From Caulobacter soli (GTDB lineage: Bacteria; Pseudomonadota; Alphaproteobacteria; Caulobacterales; Caulobacteraceae): a DNA stretch of 64,000 nucleotides. The stretch lies in the NCBI RefSeq assembly GCF_011045195.1, contig NZ_CP049199.1, forward strand, positions 930,001-994,000. The letters run 5' to 3'. The notes beneath the pieces were generated by a model. It searched no databases and was not told where the DNA came from. It worked only from the letters and a program-made list of their open reading frames with translations. Both the position numbers and the translations under genes were made by a program. This document shows, one piece after another, positions 1 through 8,373 of the stretch (position 1 is its first letter; each line of letters opens with the position of its first letter).

Positions 1-1
1 C

Positions 2-265
2 AAGGCGCAGGGCATGAGCGATGCTGAAGCCAACCGCCGCTATGAACGCGTGGCTGATGTGTCCGAGGCGATGGGCGTTCCGCCGTCAGAGCGCACCGAG
101 GAACAGACATCGCTGATCGAGAAATCGAAAAACGATCCATCGCTGACGAGTGACATGAAGACGGCGCATGACGCATTCGAGATGCTCTCCGCGCCAAAGG
201 CGGATGTTCCTCAAAAGGTTAGTCCTTCACTCGCGGTCGCGGCACTGGACGGTCCGGGGTTCTAG
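2..265 (+). CDS. Hypothetical protein, probably the C-terminal end of a gene entering from the left
   Basis: The frame is open from the window edge to a TAG stop at 263-265. An ATG at 14 could start an 83-residue protein, with AGGG very close upstream, but the open frame to its left suggests a truncated longer gene. The product is hydrophilic and mostly helical in character (charged E/K/R-rich middle, Pro-rich tail ending GPGF). No family is recognised. It ends directly against the convergent secreted-protein gene. Confidence 0.45.
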   Translation, partial: KAQGMSDAEANRRYERVADVSEAMGVPPSERTEEQTSLIEKSKNDPSLTSDMKTAHDAFEMLSAPKADVPQKVSPSLAVAALDGPGF

Positions 266-907
266 CTACCGCTTCAACGGCTCTGCGTAGGGCGTGATCG
301 CCACCTTTGAATAGGCCCACAGCATATAGTTCGCCCCTTCGTCCGTCGTTGCTGTCAGAATGCCAGCACTTTCGCGGCTATCGACCGTCACTAGTAGCAA
401 CTGATCATCGCGCACACTCCCCCGGCTCTTCGCGGTGCCTATCGCTTTGAACAGGACGCGCTGGCCGTGGCTTTCGAGGTTCTTCAACGCCGTGCTGTGA
501 AGGTGGCAAGCGCCTTGCCAGCCAAGCTTTTGCCCAGCGCATTGCTCATCCACGCGCGCGGTGTCTTCAACATGGAGCGCCCATGTAGGGATGCCCGGCT
601 TGGTCACATCACCGATGCGGATATCCCGATAGACTGACTGGACGCAGACCCATCCGGCCTTTTCGCCGAGCGGAAGATCAGTGACGACCATGTAGCCTTT
701 CGATCCGTCCGCGTTGGACGTGAATGCAAGTGCTGTCGGAATCCCGGCCCCGCTGCGATTGCCGATGATGATGGTGTTCTGGCCTTCCGCCGCCAGTGTC
801 GCCCGCATATTGGCCGCAGGTCCACATTGGTCCATCTCAAGCGCCAGCACGGGAGATGCGGCGCACAGAATCCCGCCGCAGAGCCACAACAATAGCTTGG
901 TCTTCAT
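266..907 (-). CDS. Predicted periplasmic protein of unknown function
   Basis: The 213-residue product begins with a classical signal peptide: Met-Lys-Thr-Lys, a Leu-rich core, then an Ala-rich cleavage region ending near SPVLA. The mature part has about four Cys (for example DQCGP, WVCVQ, DEQCAG, GACHL) that could form disulfides in the periplasm. The frame extends upstream to 1180, but the internal ATG at 907 is chosen because the signal peptide starts there. No enzyme family is recognised. It sits at the edge of the transfer module, divergent from the serine recombinase gene. Confidence 0.7.
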   Translation of the reverse strand: MKTKLLLWLCGGILCAASPVLALEMDQCGPAANMRATLAAEGQNTIIIGNRSGAGIPTALAFTSNADGSKGYMVVTDLPLGEKAGWVCVQSVYRDIRIGDVTKPGIPTWALHVEDTARVDEQCAGQKLGWQGACHLHSTALKNLESHGQRVLFKAIGTAKSRGSVRDDQLLLVTVDSRESAGILTATTDEGANYMLWAYSKVAITPYAEPLKR

Positions 908-1096
908 TAGGTTCTCGCGAGATTTTTCCGTCGCGATAACCGTCCTTTTTGCGATTAGCTCAGCGTTGAGTGAAATCGAGAACTTTGCTATGCTGGGCTC
1001 GTGATTTTGGCAGGTCCCCCCAGCCAAAGTCACAACTTCCACCGCCTTCGCGGAGCCGTCGCAGAAGCCACCCTTTTTGCAGCGACAGTTCCGCCA

Positions 1097-1693
1097 ATGC
1101 GGATCGGATACGCCAGAGTTTCGACGGAAGATCAGACAACCGACCTTCAGCTTGATGCGCTGAAGGCGGCGGGTTGCCATCCCATCTTTCAGGACACGAT
1201 CAGTGGAGCTTCACGCAAACGCGCCGGGCTTGAGCAAGCACTCGCCACCATCAAGCCGGGCGGCAGGCTTGTGGTTTGGAAGCTCGACCGCTTAGGGAGG
1301 GATTTCCGCGACCTCAACGATATAGCCGATGAACTTCACGCCCGGGGCGCACACTTTATTTCCCTGACCGAAGGTATCGACACCAGTTCACCTGTGGGCG
1401 AGGTCATTTTCCGCCTTCTAAGTGTGTTCGCCGACTTTGAACGGGGAGTGATAATCGAAAGGACACGAGCGGGTCTTCGCGCTGCCCGTGCTCGTGGTGT
1501 TCGGTTGGGACGGCGGCCAAAACTCACGCCCGAACAGGTTGCTGAAGCAAGTGCCATGTTAGCTGGCAAGGCAAGTGCTGAAGAAGTCGCTCAGCAATTC
1601 GGAGTCGACCGCTCAACCGTCTATCGCCTTAAATCGCGGCGGATATCGGATATTACATTTCGCGATGAAGAACCTGCCAGCCAAATGCTCTAG
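1097..1693 (+). CDS. Serine recombinase (resolvase/invertase family)
   Basis: The 198-residue protein has the resolvase/invertase layout. The catalytic domain starts MRIGYARVS with the nucleophile Ser at residue 9, continues with the LDRLGR motif and a long alpha-E helix (RTRAGLRAARARG), and ends in a compact helix-turn-helix (VAQQFGVDRSTVYRL). It would cut and rejoin DNA through a 5' phosphoserine link, for example resolving dimers or inverting a segment. The length matches small Tn3/Hin-type enzymes, not large serine integrases. The start at 1097 is chosen because family members begin with this motif; the frame itself is open to 1001. Its 3' end overlaps the convergent HEPN-like gene by 4 bp. 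Confidence 0.9.
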   Translation: MRIGYARVSTEDQTTDLQLDALKAAGCHPIFQDTISGASRKRAGLEQALATIKPGGRLVVWKLDRLGRDFRDLNDIADELHARGAHFISLTEGIDTSSPVGEVIFRLLSVFADFERGVIIERTRAGLRAARARGVRLGRRPKLTPEQVAEASAMLAGKASAEEVAQQFGVDRSTVYRLKSRRISDITFRDEEPASQML

Positions 1694-2112
1694 GTCACGA
1701 GTTCCACGCTCAGCACGGCATCAACGTCCGCCATATGCTGCTCAAGCAGCGCCAGCGTGGAACGCGGATCAAGTTCCGGCGGACGATAGATGCCGCTCGG
1801 ATAACGGAAGCTCTGGGCGTAGTGCGGACCGTGAAGTTCTTCGATCAGTTCGGCCATCTCCGAGCGCTCGGGTAGGCCCATGGCAACGGCACGGTGATAG
1901 CAGGAATCCAGATTATGCCCGCCCATGATCAATCGCTCTGCGTCCCAACCGCCATGAGCGAGAACAGCTTTAAGCGATAGCTCGAATGCGTGAGCGATCA
2001 GATGCAGGCCGGGCGCGCGGATCTCGCCGAAATCGCCGGGTGCATGAATGAGACGCCGGGCGGCTTCTGTGTAGCTCTGCGCCATCGCGCCATACCGTCC
2101 AGACAAGATCAT
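1690..2112 (-). CDS. HEPN-like domain protein
   Basis: This is a 140-residue, largely helical protein. The core HAFELSLKAVLAHGG followed about 10 residues later by GGHNLDSCYHRA resembles the conserved amphipathic helix and the G-H-D/N-L motif of HEPN-type proteins. The RNase motif R-x4-H of toxic HEPN proteins is not evident, so it may be a non-catalytic member. Its ATG overlaps the stop of the coupling-protein gene (ATGA), so the two are translationally coupled and probably work in one operon. The role in transfer or defence is unknown. Confidence 0.55.
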   Translation of the reverse strand: MILSGRYGAMAQSYTEAARRLIHAPGDFGEIRAPGLHLIAHAFELSLKAVLAHGGWDAERLIMGGHNLDSCYHRAVAMGLPERSEMAELIEELHGPHYAQSFRYPSGIYRPPELDPRSTLALLEQHMADVDAVLSVELVT

Positions 2113-3644
2113 GTCTCCCCATCCTCGCTGCCCCTATGCAGCCGCCGGACATCGAGAATCTGATCTTTCCACGGGTCAACCCGATAGAAGGGCACGGTGT
2201 CGCACACGAACAGGCGCGGCATCCTTGCGACCTTGATAATCTGGCGCTCGCCAAGGCCTAGAATGTCTTCGCTTTGCAGGACGGGGCGTTTGGTTTCACC
2301 CAGACTGTCGCTCGCGGTTTCGATCTTGCCGCCGCTGTGGTTCTTGCCGCGCGTCAGGATGGTGGTGTTGCCCGACCACATCTGAATGTCGCGGATCAGC
2401 TCGGGTGACTGGACATGCTTCATGGTCATCACCCCCGCCTGATCTTCAATTTCCTTCACGGCATCCCGCGACCAACGATCCTCCATCGAGAAACGCCCCT
2501 GCGCGAAGAACCACATTTGAATCCCTTTGCCGCGATACAGCCGAAGGGCTTTGAGAATGGCGGGTGCTGGCGGCAGTTGCGGAAATTCATCGAGCAGGAA
2601 CGTGGTTGTGAGCGCCCCGGCTTCCTGCGCGATTGTCTCAATCGCATAGTTGATGATCAGGCTGATCCATGGCGCGGCGACCGATAGCTTGGAACTCGGC
2701 ACCGTCAGATAGACGGTGTGAGGTTCGTGCTTCAGCCGAGAAAAATCGAACTCATGCGCGGACGTTGCGATATCGAGTTCATTGCCAAGCTCGAACACGT
2801 CCAGTGCCTCAATGGCTTCGGACTTATATGCCTCGAATTGCTTTTCCGCGTTCGCCCATGTCGCCCTGAACGCCTTGGCCCGGCGCTCGATACCGATCAC
2901 GCCACATGACGCCATGACGGCAAACGCCGTATCCATTTCGTCGTCGCCGGCGTTCGGGAATTCCCACAGCCCTGCCAAAGAACACTTGTCCGGATCAAAC
3001 CGCGCCAACCACTCAATCCGCAGCGCCAGAAGCCGGACAGCGCCTTTCCTGACCCATGCGTTGTCACCCGCCTTCGGATTGGGCGGCAGCAGGATTTCAG
3101 CGATCTCCTTAGCCGCGGTGCCGATAGGTCTTTTCCCGCGGACCAGGTCGATGACGATCTGAAGTGGATTGATCTTGGTGTTCGGCAAACCCAGCAGGCC
3201 GAACGGGTTGAGATAGACGCAACGGGATTTCAGCGTCTCCGCACGGTGCCGCTGGCTGGCATAAGCGTTCTCGGCATCTTTGACGTCGATGACGATCAGG
3301 GAGCGATTTTTGGAATGGGCCAATGTCGGCAAGACCAAATCCCTGCCCTTGCCACCGCCCGTGCGCAGATAGGTCAGCAGGCTTTCGTCGCCGTTGAAAA
3401 ACAGCATCCGCCCCTGAAACGCGCCGAGAAATAACCCATCAGGATTCAGGAGATTGGCGGCTTCTACATCCGCCATGTCGGCAAGTCGTCCATCGCCGAG
3501 CAGGCCGGAGGCGGTGGCGCGGTGCATATACGCTTCCATCGCTTCCGCCTTCAGCCGGGCGCGATCAGCAAAATCCTGTTCTACAAAGCGAGAATGCAGG
3601 GCCATAAGGCCCTGCATCCCGGACATGAAACTGCCCCTCGCCAT
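2109..3644 (-). CDS. VirD4/TraG-type coupling ATPase lacking membrane segments
   Basis: Coupling proteins bring the relaxase-DNA complex to a type IV secretion channel and are ring-forming ATPases. This 511-residue protein has Walker A at about residues 95-102 (TGGGKGRD) and Walker B at about 350-356 (LLDEFPQ), with spacing typical of TraG/VirD4. The usual two N-terminal transmembrane helices are absent: the protein starts MARGSFMSGMQ and goes straight into a soluble helical segment. The ATG at 3644 is chosen over an upstream extension to 3782 that overlaps the neighbouring gene in another frame. It lies 2 bp after the membrane-protein gene and is ATGA-coupled to the HEPN-like gene. Confidence 0.85.
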   Translation of the reverse strand: MARGSFMSGMQGLMALHSRFVEQDFADRARLKAEAMEAYMHRATASGLLGDGRLADMADVEAANLLNPDGLFLGAFQGRMLFFNGDESLLTYLRTGGGKGRDLVLPTLAHSKNRSLIVIDVKDAENAYASQRHRAETLKSRCVYLNPFGLLGLPNTKINPLQIVIDLVRGKRPIGTAAKEIAEILLPPNPKAGDNAWVRKGAVRLLALRIEWLARFDPDKCSLAGLWEFPNAGDDEMDTAFAVMASCGVIGIERRAKAFRATWANAEKQFEAYKSEAIEALDVFELGNELDIATSAHEFDFSRLKHEPHTVYLTVPSSKLSVAAPWISLIINYAIETIAQEAGALTTTFLLDEFPQLPPAPAILKALRLYRGKGIQMWFFAQGRFSMEDRWSRDAVKEIEDQAGVMTMKHVQSPELIRDIQMWSGNTTILTRGKNHSGGKIETASDSLGETKRPVLQSEDILGLGERQIIKVARMPRLFVCDTVPFYRVDPWKDQILDVRRLHRGSEDGET

Positions 3645-3646
3645 GG

Positions 3647-4429
3647 TCAGTGCGCCTTGGATTTCGAGAAATCCTGACGGGGCGCGTCTTCCCAGATTTG
3701 CGGCGGTGGCGGGAGCGGCACGGGCTTCAGCTCTTGCAGGGCAAGTTGCACTTCGGCAGGCGACGGCAGGTTTGTGTCCCAACCGTCCACCTTGACCGTA
3801 ATCCCGCTCTGGGCCGCGTGGTTGAGTTCGGCGGTCAGTTGCTGGCTCAGACCATCGGCATATTGAAGCGCGGAATCGCCGGAACCCGGCTCAATGATGT
3901 TGCCAACCCGACCGAGGAACTTGGCCATGTTCACCAAGCTCATATCGGTGGATTGGGTTTCGCGGGTCTGCTGCAGCAGAACCCCGGCATATTGATGCTG
4001 CAACTGGGTCAGGCCCGTCGCGTAGATTTTTGTCCGGTCATAGGTGGCTGTGTAGTAGCCGCTGATCGCCTGCGCCTGTGTCCGATAGCGCTCGAGGTTC
4101 TGGTCGTTGGCGAGTCTGACCTGTCCGACGTAGATCTCGAACTTGGCCTGTTGCTGGGCTTCGGACGCTTTCACGGCTGCCGCGACACGGGCATCATAGG
4201 TGCCGACCAGAGTCGACGGTTTGAAGTTGCCGGGCAGCAAGATTTCAGCGGTGAAGAATACCGCGCCAGCCATCAGCACCGTTGCGCCCGTCCGAATGAT
4301 GGACGGCAATTGAAAGCCCGGACGTGGCGCACGATAGGCGTTTTCAGGGATGGGCCGGGTCTGTTGATCGACGGCGAAAAGATCCGTCTGACGGGCTTCG
4401 CCGTCATCGTAATTCATCTTGTAGGTCAT
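3647..4429 (-). CDS. Single-pass membrane protein next to the coupling ATPase
   Basis: The product is about 260 residues. After about 40 polar residues comes one membrane helix (TGATVLMAGAVFFTAEILL), followed by a long Gln/Ala-rich, probably coiled-coil periplasmic or cytoplasmic region and a Pro-rich C-terminus. No named family is recognised. The gene directly precedes the coupling ATPase, which lacks its own membrane helices, so a membrane-anchor role is plausible but unproven. The start is uncertain: ATG 4429, ATG 4417 and GTG 4477 are all in frame, and none has a convincing ribosome binding site. Confidence 0.65.
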   Translation of the reverse strand: MTYKMNYDDGEARQTDLFAVDQQTRPIPENAYRAPRPGFQLPSIIRTGATVLMAGAVFFTAEILLPGNFKPSTLVGTYDARVAAAVKASEAQQQAKFEIYVGQVRLANDQNLERYRTQAQAISGYYTATYDRTKIYATGLTQLQHQYAGVLLQQTRETQSTDMSLVNMAKFLGRVGNIIEPGSGDSALQYADGLSQQLTAELNHAAQSGITVKVDGWDTNLPSPAEVQLALQELKPVPLPPPPQIWEDAPRQDFSKSKAH

Positions 4430-4578
4430 GGGAGGTTTTTCCGAACATGCCGGGTTGGCGTTCGTCACAAGCCACACGCTTTTTCGAGATCTGGGCGGAA
4501 CGTTGAAACAACAGTGTTCCGCCCAGATCGGCGCGGTCCGTCACCTACCCCGGTGCAATCCACAGCGGAGATTGCACC

Positions 4579-4854
4579 ATGACCACCTTCACCTTCCCCG
4601 ACTTCGCGCCTCCCGATGAAGCTTGGTTCCGGCTCATCGAAACCGGGCTGGGTCGGTTCGAGATCCAGTTCACCCCGACCGGGGTAAGCCTGCTCTATCT
4701 CTCGCAGGCACACGCCATCCGTTATGTCAGCGCCGACCGTATGGACCATGTCGCCGTTGCCAGCCTGATCGCGGAAGCGCTCTATTCGGCTGAAACGGGG
4801 CTTGCCCGGAAGACCGGGGATGACGACTGGCCGCATCCCTACTGGGGCGCCTGA
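4579..4854 (+). CDS. Small hypothetical protein
   Basis: This 91-residue ORF has a good GGAG ribosome binding site about 9 bases before its ATG and is followed 15 bases later by a strong hairpin. The product is acidic and rich in aromatic residues (start MTTFTFPDFAPPDEAWF). It reads like a small folded cytoplasmic protein, but no family is recognised. It is divergent from the transfer operon. Confidence 0.6.
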   Translation: MTTFTFPDFAPPDEAWFRLIETGLGRFEIQFTPTGVSLLYLSQAHAIRYVSADRMDHVAVASLIAEALYSAETGLARKTGDDDWPHPYWGA

Positions 4855-4869
4855 TACACGGACGAGAAA

Positions 4870-4897
4870 GAAGGCCGTGGCGATCGCCACGGCCTTC
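4870..4897. terminator. Perfect palindrome, probable bidirectional terminator
   Basis: A 28-base perfect inverted repeat beginning GAAGGCCGTGGC, centred on GATC, lies between the ends of two convergent genes. A short T-rich tail (CCATTTTCC) follows on the plus strand and TTTCTC on the minus strand. Confidence 0.7.
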
Positions 4898-4915
4898 TCC
4901 ATTTTCCGCCCGAAC

Positions 4916-5335
4916 CTAGAGGAAAATCGTCCGGGCCTTTTCAGGATACCGCGCCGTGATCGCCATCGCGATCAGGCGCAGGCGCGGCAACACCCGGTAC
5001 TGCGGCATCTGTGTTGCCGAGGTCACAGGCTTGAAGGCGCACAGCAAGAACGATGAGATCCAGCGGAAGCTTTCATCGCCGCCAAAGGCGCGGCCGATCT
5101 CATCTTCAAACGGATGGTAGTTCACACGGCTACCGCGCCAGAAGAAGGTGAAGCGTTCATCGAGCACGACGGCATCGGTTACGAACGCTGCGAATTCCCT
5201 GCGCGACAGTCCGATTTCAATCACGGCCTTGGCGAGCCGTTGCACACGCCACGGATTACGCAGCTCATTGTCCGTGGGGACGAACAGAAACGCCTTTACG
5301 CACTTGCACTCTTTCTCGCACGAGCAGCTTTGCAT
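4916..5335 (-). CDS. Hypothetical protein with a Cys-rich N-terminus
   Basis: The 139-residue product starts MQSCSCEKECKC: four Cys within the first 12 residues, which could bind a metal ion. The rest is a mixed hydrophobic/basic protein of unknown family. The start at 5335 is supported by a strong GGAGGT sequence about 7 bases upstream, so a longer reading to 5383 is rejected. The gene is transcribed away from the phased repeats at 5434-5473 and could be controlled from that region. Confidence 0.65.
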   Translation of the reverse strand: MQSCSCEKECKCVKAFLFVPTDNELRNPWRVQRLAKAVIEIGLSRREFAAFVTDAVVLDERFTFFWRGSRVNYHPFEDEIGRAFGGDESFRWISSFLLCAFKPVTSATQMPQYRVLPRLRLIAMAITARYPEKARTIFL

Positions 5336-5433
5336 CGCGGCGACCTCCAAACGAAGTTGGAGGGTGGGATCCCGCCCTACCACCCACGGGGTGGGTGACG
5401 GACGAAACCTGCCGAGATGTGGGAAGCTAGACT

Positions 5434-5473
5434 AGCTGAACAGCAGGCTGAAACTAGGCTGAATTAGGCTGAA
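5434..5473 (+). repeat. Four helically phased AGCTGAA/AGGCTGAA repeats
   Basis: AGCTGAA at 5434 is followed by AGGCTGAA at 5445, 5456 and 5466. The intervals of 11, 11 and 10 bases place all copies on one face of the helix. They lie between divergent genes and just before an AT-rich stretch (5487-5525). This layout fits an operator array for a DNA-binding protein or plasmid-type iterons; no replication gene is visible in the window. Confidence 0.6.
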
Positions 5474-5495
5474 AACCTCACAACTGAAGTAAATC

Positions 5496-5522
5496 TTGCT
5501 TTTTCCGTAATAATTATATAAA
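5496..5522 (+). promoter_or_regulatory. Possible housekeeping promoter for the HREDGPA/NTPase pair
   Basis: A TTGCTT sequence at 5496 and a TATAAA at 5517 are about 15 bases apart in an AT-rich block some 45-70 bases before the GTG start of the repeat protein. The spacing is slightly short, so the assignment is tentative. Confidence 0.35.
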
Positions 5523-5565
5523 ACAACTCGCGACAGATTCATTATCTGGTCCGAATAGGAGAGTT

Positions 5566-6237
5566 GTGAGTGAGGATTACCGCGTAACTATTAGGGAATG
5601 CGCAGAAGCTAAGGGGTGGCACATCAGTGGCTCTCCTCCGCTTTTACGTGAAGAGTGGAGAATGGCGGGCTTGGTGCATCGCGAACAAGGCCCTGCGGTC
5701 ACCTACCGACATAGAGATACAGGCATAGTACTTATGGAGCAGTTCCGTAAGAATGGATTGCTCCACAGAGATGGCGACAAACCGTCTGTAATTATATCTC
5801 ATACAGACGGCGAGACGACGCAGGTTTGGCATCAAAACGGCCTTGCTCACCGAGAGAAGGGTCCGGCCTATATAAATACAAATCCCAGAGGCGTGGTGAT
5901 CCAAGAGTCTTGGAAGTTGTTGGGAAAATTCCACCGTGAGGATGGTCCAGCAAAAATAAGTAGAAGGTGGGAAACTGGCAATATCTGGTTGGAAGAATGG
6001 TACTTTGGCGGTCTAAAGCATCGCGAAGACGGCCCTGCCCTTACTTGGCGGAGTGAGAAGACAGGCAGCGTGCAACAACTTGAATGGTGGCTTCGGGGGC
6101 GGGCTCATCGCACTGACGGTCCGGCCTATATTGAATATCAGCCAGATTCCGACACCGTCAGGTATGCGTGGTTCTGCATCAATGGCCGCCGCCGCACAGC
6201 GCTTCCCGATCTAGGAAAGAGCGTCGAACCGACTTAG
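5566..6237 (+). CDS. HREDGPA-repeat protein
   Basis: This 223-residue protein is built from six repeats of 28-29 residues. Each ends in a variant of H-R-E-D-G-P-A, with the repeat His at residues 38, 67, 95, 123, 152 and 181. Each repeat also has an aromatic residue and a Gly just before the motif (for example EEWYFGGLKHREDGPA). A degenerate seventh copy follows at the C-terminus. Such repeats resemble other short beta-hairpin repeats and suggest an extended beta structure, probably for binding. The GTG start has a clear GGAGAG ribosome binding site. The stop is 55 bases before the STAND NTPase gene on the same strand, so the two probably form an operon. GC content is far below the host core. 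Confidence 0.75.
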   Translation: MSEDYRVTIRECAEAKGWHISGSPPLLREEWRMAGLVHREQGPAVTYRHRDTGIVLMEQFRKNGLLHRDGDKPSVIISHTDGETTQVWHQNGLAHREKGPAYINTNPRGVVIQESWKLLGKFHREDGPAKISRRWETGNIWLEEWYFGGLKHREDGPALTWRSEKTGSVQQLEWWLRGRAHRTDGPAYIEYQPDSDTVRYAWFCINGRRRTALPDLGKSVEPT

Positions 6238-6292
6238 CATTTCCGTCTGGCTCGACCATAGTCGTTGGACGCCAACGGATTCAGTCTGCCCC

Positions 6293-8254
6293 ATGGATTT
6301 TTCGCAGGCCCAGCAGCACGCCGCACGGCTCGGCGATGAAGCGAGGAGCGAACTGGCCTCGGTGATCCGCAGCAATTATCCCGGTGTCCGGGGCAAGCAT
6401 CAGATCCAGCTTGTCAGACAAGTGAAAGCTTATGCGGAAGCGATTGGTCACAAATTTCAGGATGACGACGGCGACGCACGCTTCGAACTGAATGCCGACC
6501 TCTCAGTGATGGCGCAGGGGGACAGCGTTCCGCGCCTCCCTGCTTACCTGATGTGGCTATGGGATAAAGCTGGCGATTCGCCACAGAGACAGCGCAAACG
6601 CGAAGCGGCCATCGCCTTCTACGAAAAATTCGATCTTACGCCGCCGGAATTGGAAAGTGTGGCGTCGGGAGGAACGTATTCACCCCGGCAATCGAATGGT
6701 CACAATCAAGTTCTCGGATTACCTCACCAAATTATGCCGGGAGGTACAGCGCGCGCCGAGGGTGACTTTGAGGCGATTTCAATCCAGAGCGACGTGAATA
6801 ATTTGGTGGAATCGCTTGCTACTAGTTTTGTCGGGCGAGATGACGTTGTCGAAACAATAGATAAATTCATCTCCGATCGTATGCTTGGTAACAATAAAGG
6901 ATTTCTATTAATAACCGCTCCAAGTGGCTACGGAAAGTCTTCTCTAGCGGCACACTGGTGCAGATCAAGATTAGGTAGTGATAAGATCAAAGGGGCGGTT
7001 CATTTTTATAACACCTTGAGACCTTTGACGCGGCAGGCGTCTGAAGGATTGGGTTCTATAGCCCATCAATTATCCTATCATCTTAGTGTTGGATCGCCCT
7101 CTAAGGTTAATGATAAAATTTGGGGAGCTCTATCTCAGAATGCGAAATTTGGTGAATGTGTTGTTGTGTGGATAGACGGATTAGATGAGGCGCACGGCCT
7201 ATTCGATAATTTTATCCCTAATAATTTAGGCGATGGCGTTTGTGTTATTATTTCTGCCAGAAGCGAGAATGGTGAGGCCGATAACAACTTACAAATGCTT
7301 TTGGAGCACCCGCTCGCGCAGGGTGGAGGCAATTCGCACCTCGTTCTTTCGAAACTGTCCCGAGAAGATGCGGATAAATTAGTAGAAAAAAGATTTCTTG
7401 AATCCGGAAAGCCGGGTCCAGATTCGGAGAAAATGTCAGAAATATATGCGCGGTCTTTCGATGGTCATCCACTAATTTTGTCGTGCGTTGCTGACGACTA
7501 TATATTTTTAGAAAATTTTCCCGACAGGCTTGCATCCCACTATCATATCAATTTCGACGAATACACCAAATCGCAGCTGGCTTCTCTAAAGAAAATGCCG
7601 TCGTGGGGAAAGTATCACCAATTCGTGGAATTGATGGCTGTCGCCAGAGAGCCAATCTCTAGATTATTTTGCGATAACGTTTTGGAGGTTGGTCGAAAAA
7701 TATCTGCGTTTGAACAGCTGCCTAACGAGATAAGGCGCTGGTTGAAGGTGGAGAAGTCTCACGCGCGTGGCGCTCCCGATAAGATTTCATTTTCACACCA
7801 AATGGTGCAAATGCATTTTCGCGATCACCTAGGTCACGAGGCGGATGATACGGAAAAACGGCTAATTGATTACATTAGCGGTGATCGAGAATTTTCTGCG
7901 GAAATTGAAGAATATAGATTACGAAATCTTCCTAAGCACCTTATGAAGGTAAAGGATTTTCATCGCGCCTATATCGTGGCGAGCAACAATTCATTTTATA
8001 ATAGAAGAAAGGAGATATTGGGAACAGAGGTGGGCTGCGATCTAACGATATTTGATATATCGAATGTGATAATCTTTACCCCCAGAAAGAGTGATTATTC
8101 CGAAGAAATTTTGAGAATTGCAGAGGCCGACTTTCATCTTACAGAACACAGGTCTCCTTACCCTCTTTCCGAGTATGAAGAGGATGAGATTATCGAGGGA
8201 ATATTGGAGGAAACGGAGCAATGGATTCGCATGTTGGTTGGAGAGTATCGCTGA
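6293..8254 (+). CDS. STAND-type P-loop NTPase (possible defence protein)
   Basis: The 653-residue protein has an N-terminal domain of about 170 residues with no recognised family, then a signal-transduction NTPase core. Walker A is APSGYGKS at residues 209-216 (Lys215), and Walker B is VVVWIDGLDEAH with Asp295 and the DxDE-like Asp298-Glu299. A strand ending IISARSE follows in the sensor position. The C-terminal 300 residues are helical, as in the winged-helix and helical arms of STAND proteins, but no clear WD40, TPR or LRR sensor repeats are seen. STAND ATPases often sense phage proteins and trigger an effector. AT-rich codon use and position in the element mark it as acquired cargo. No strong ribosome binding site precedes the ATG. 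Confidence 0.75.
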   Translation: MDFSQAQQHAARLGDEARSELASVIRSNYPGVRGKHQIQLVRQVKAYAEAIGHKFQDDDGDARFELNADLSVMAQGDSVPRLPAYLMWLWDKAGDSPQRQRKREAAIAFYEKFDLTPPELESVASGGTYSPRQSNGHNQVLGLPHQIMPGGTARAEGDFEAISIQSDVNNLVESLATSFVGRDDVVETIDKFISDRMLGNNKGFLLITAPSGYGKSSLAAHWCRSRLGSDKIKGAVHFYNTLRPLTRQASEGLGSIAHQLSYHLSVGSPSKVNDKIWGALSQNAKFGECVVVWIDGLDEAHGLFDNFIPNNLGDGVCVIISARSENGEADNNLQMLLEHPLAQGGGNSHLVLSKLSREDADKLVEKRFLESGKPGPDSEKMSEIYARSFDGHPLILSCVADDYIFLENFPDRLASHYHINFDEYTKSQLASLKKMPSWGKYHQFVELMAVAREPISRLFCDNVLEVGRKISAFEQLPNEIRRWLKVEKSHARGAPDKISFSHQMVQMHFRDHLGHEADDTEKRLIDYISGDREFSAEIEEYRLRNLPKHLMKVKDFHRAYIVASNNSFYNRRKEILGTEVGCDLTIFDISNVIIFTPRKSDYSEEILRIAEADFHLTEHRSPYPLSEYEEDEIIEGILEETEQWIRMLVGEYR

Positions 8255-8373
8255 CGGTACTCAGCATTTCTACCAGTAGAGTGGACCGCAGGGTGTCTAG
8301 GCCGTAGTTTAGGGGGTATTTTCGTCGAACTTCAACTCACGTGGTGAGGTTGATAGCCCGGCGAAACCATTGG

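Noticed and set aside
3650..4582. Plus-strand frame of 310 codons
   Set aside because: Antisense to the membrane-protein gene and no start signal.
4465..4902. Minus-strand frame of 145 codons
   Set aside because: It overlaps the small plus-strand gene that has a ribosome binding site and terminator, and it starts inside the terminator palindrome.
5434..5473. CRISPR array
   Set aside because: Units are 8 bases with 2-4 base gaps; no spacers and no cas genes.
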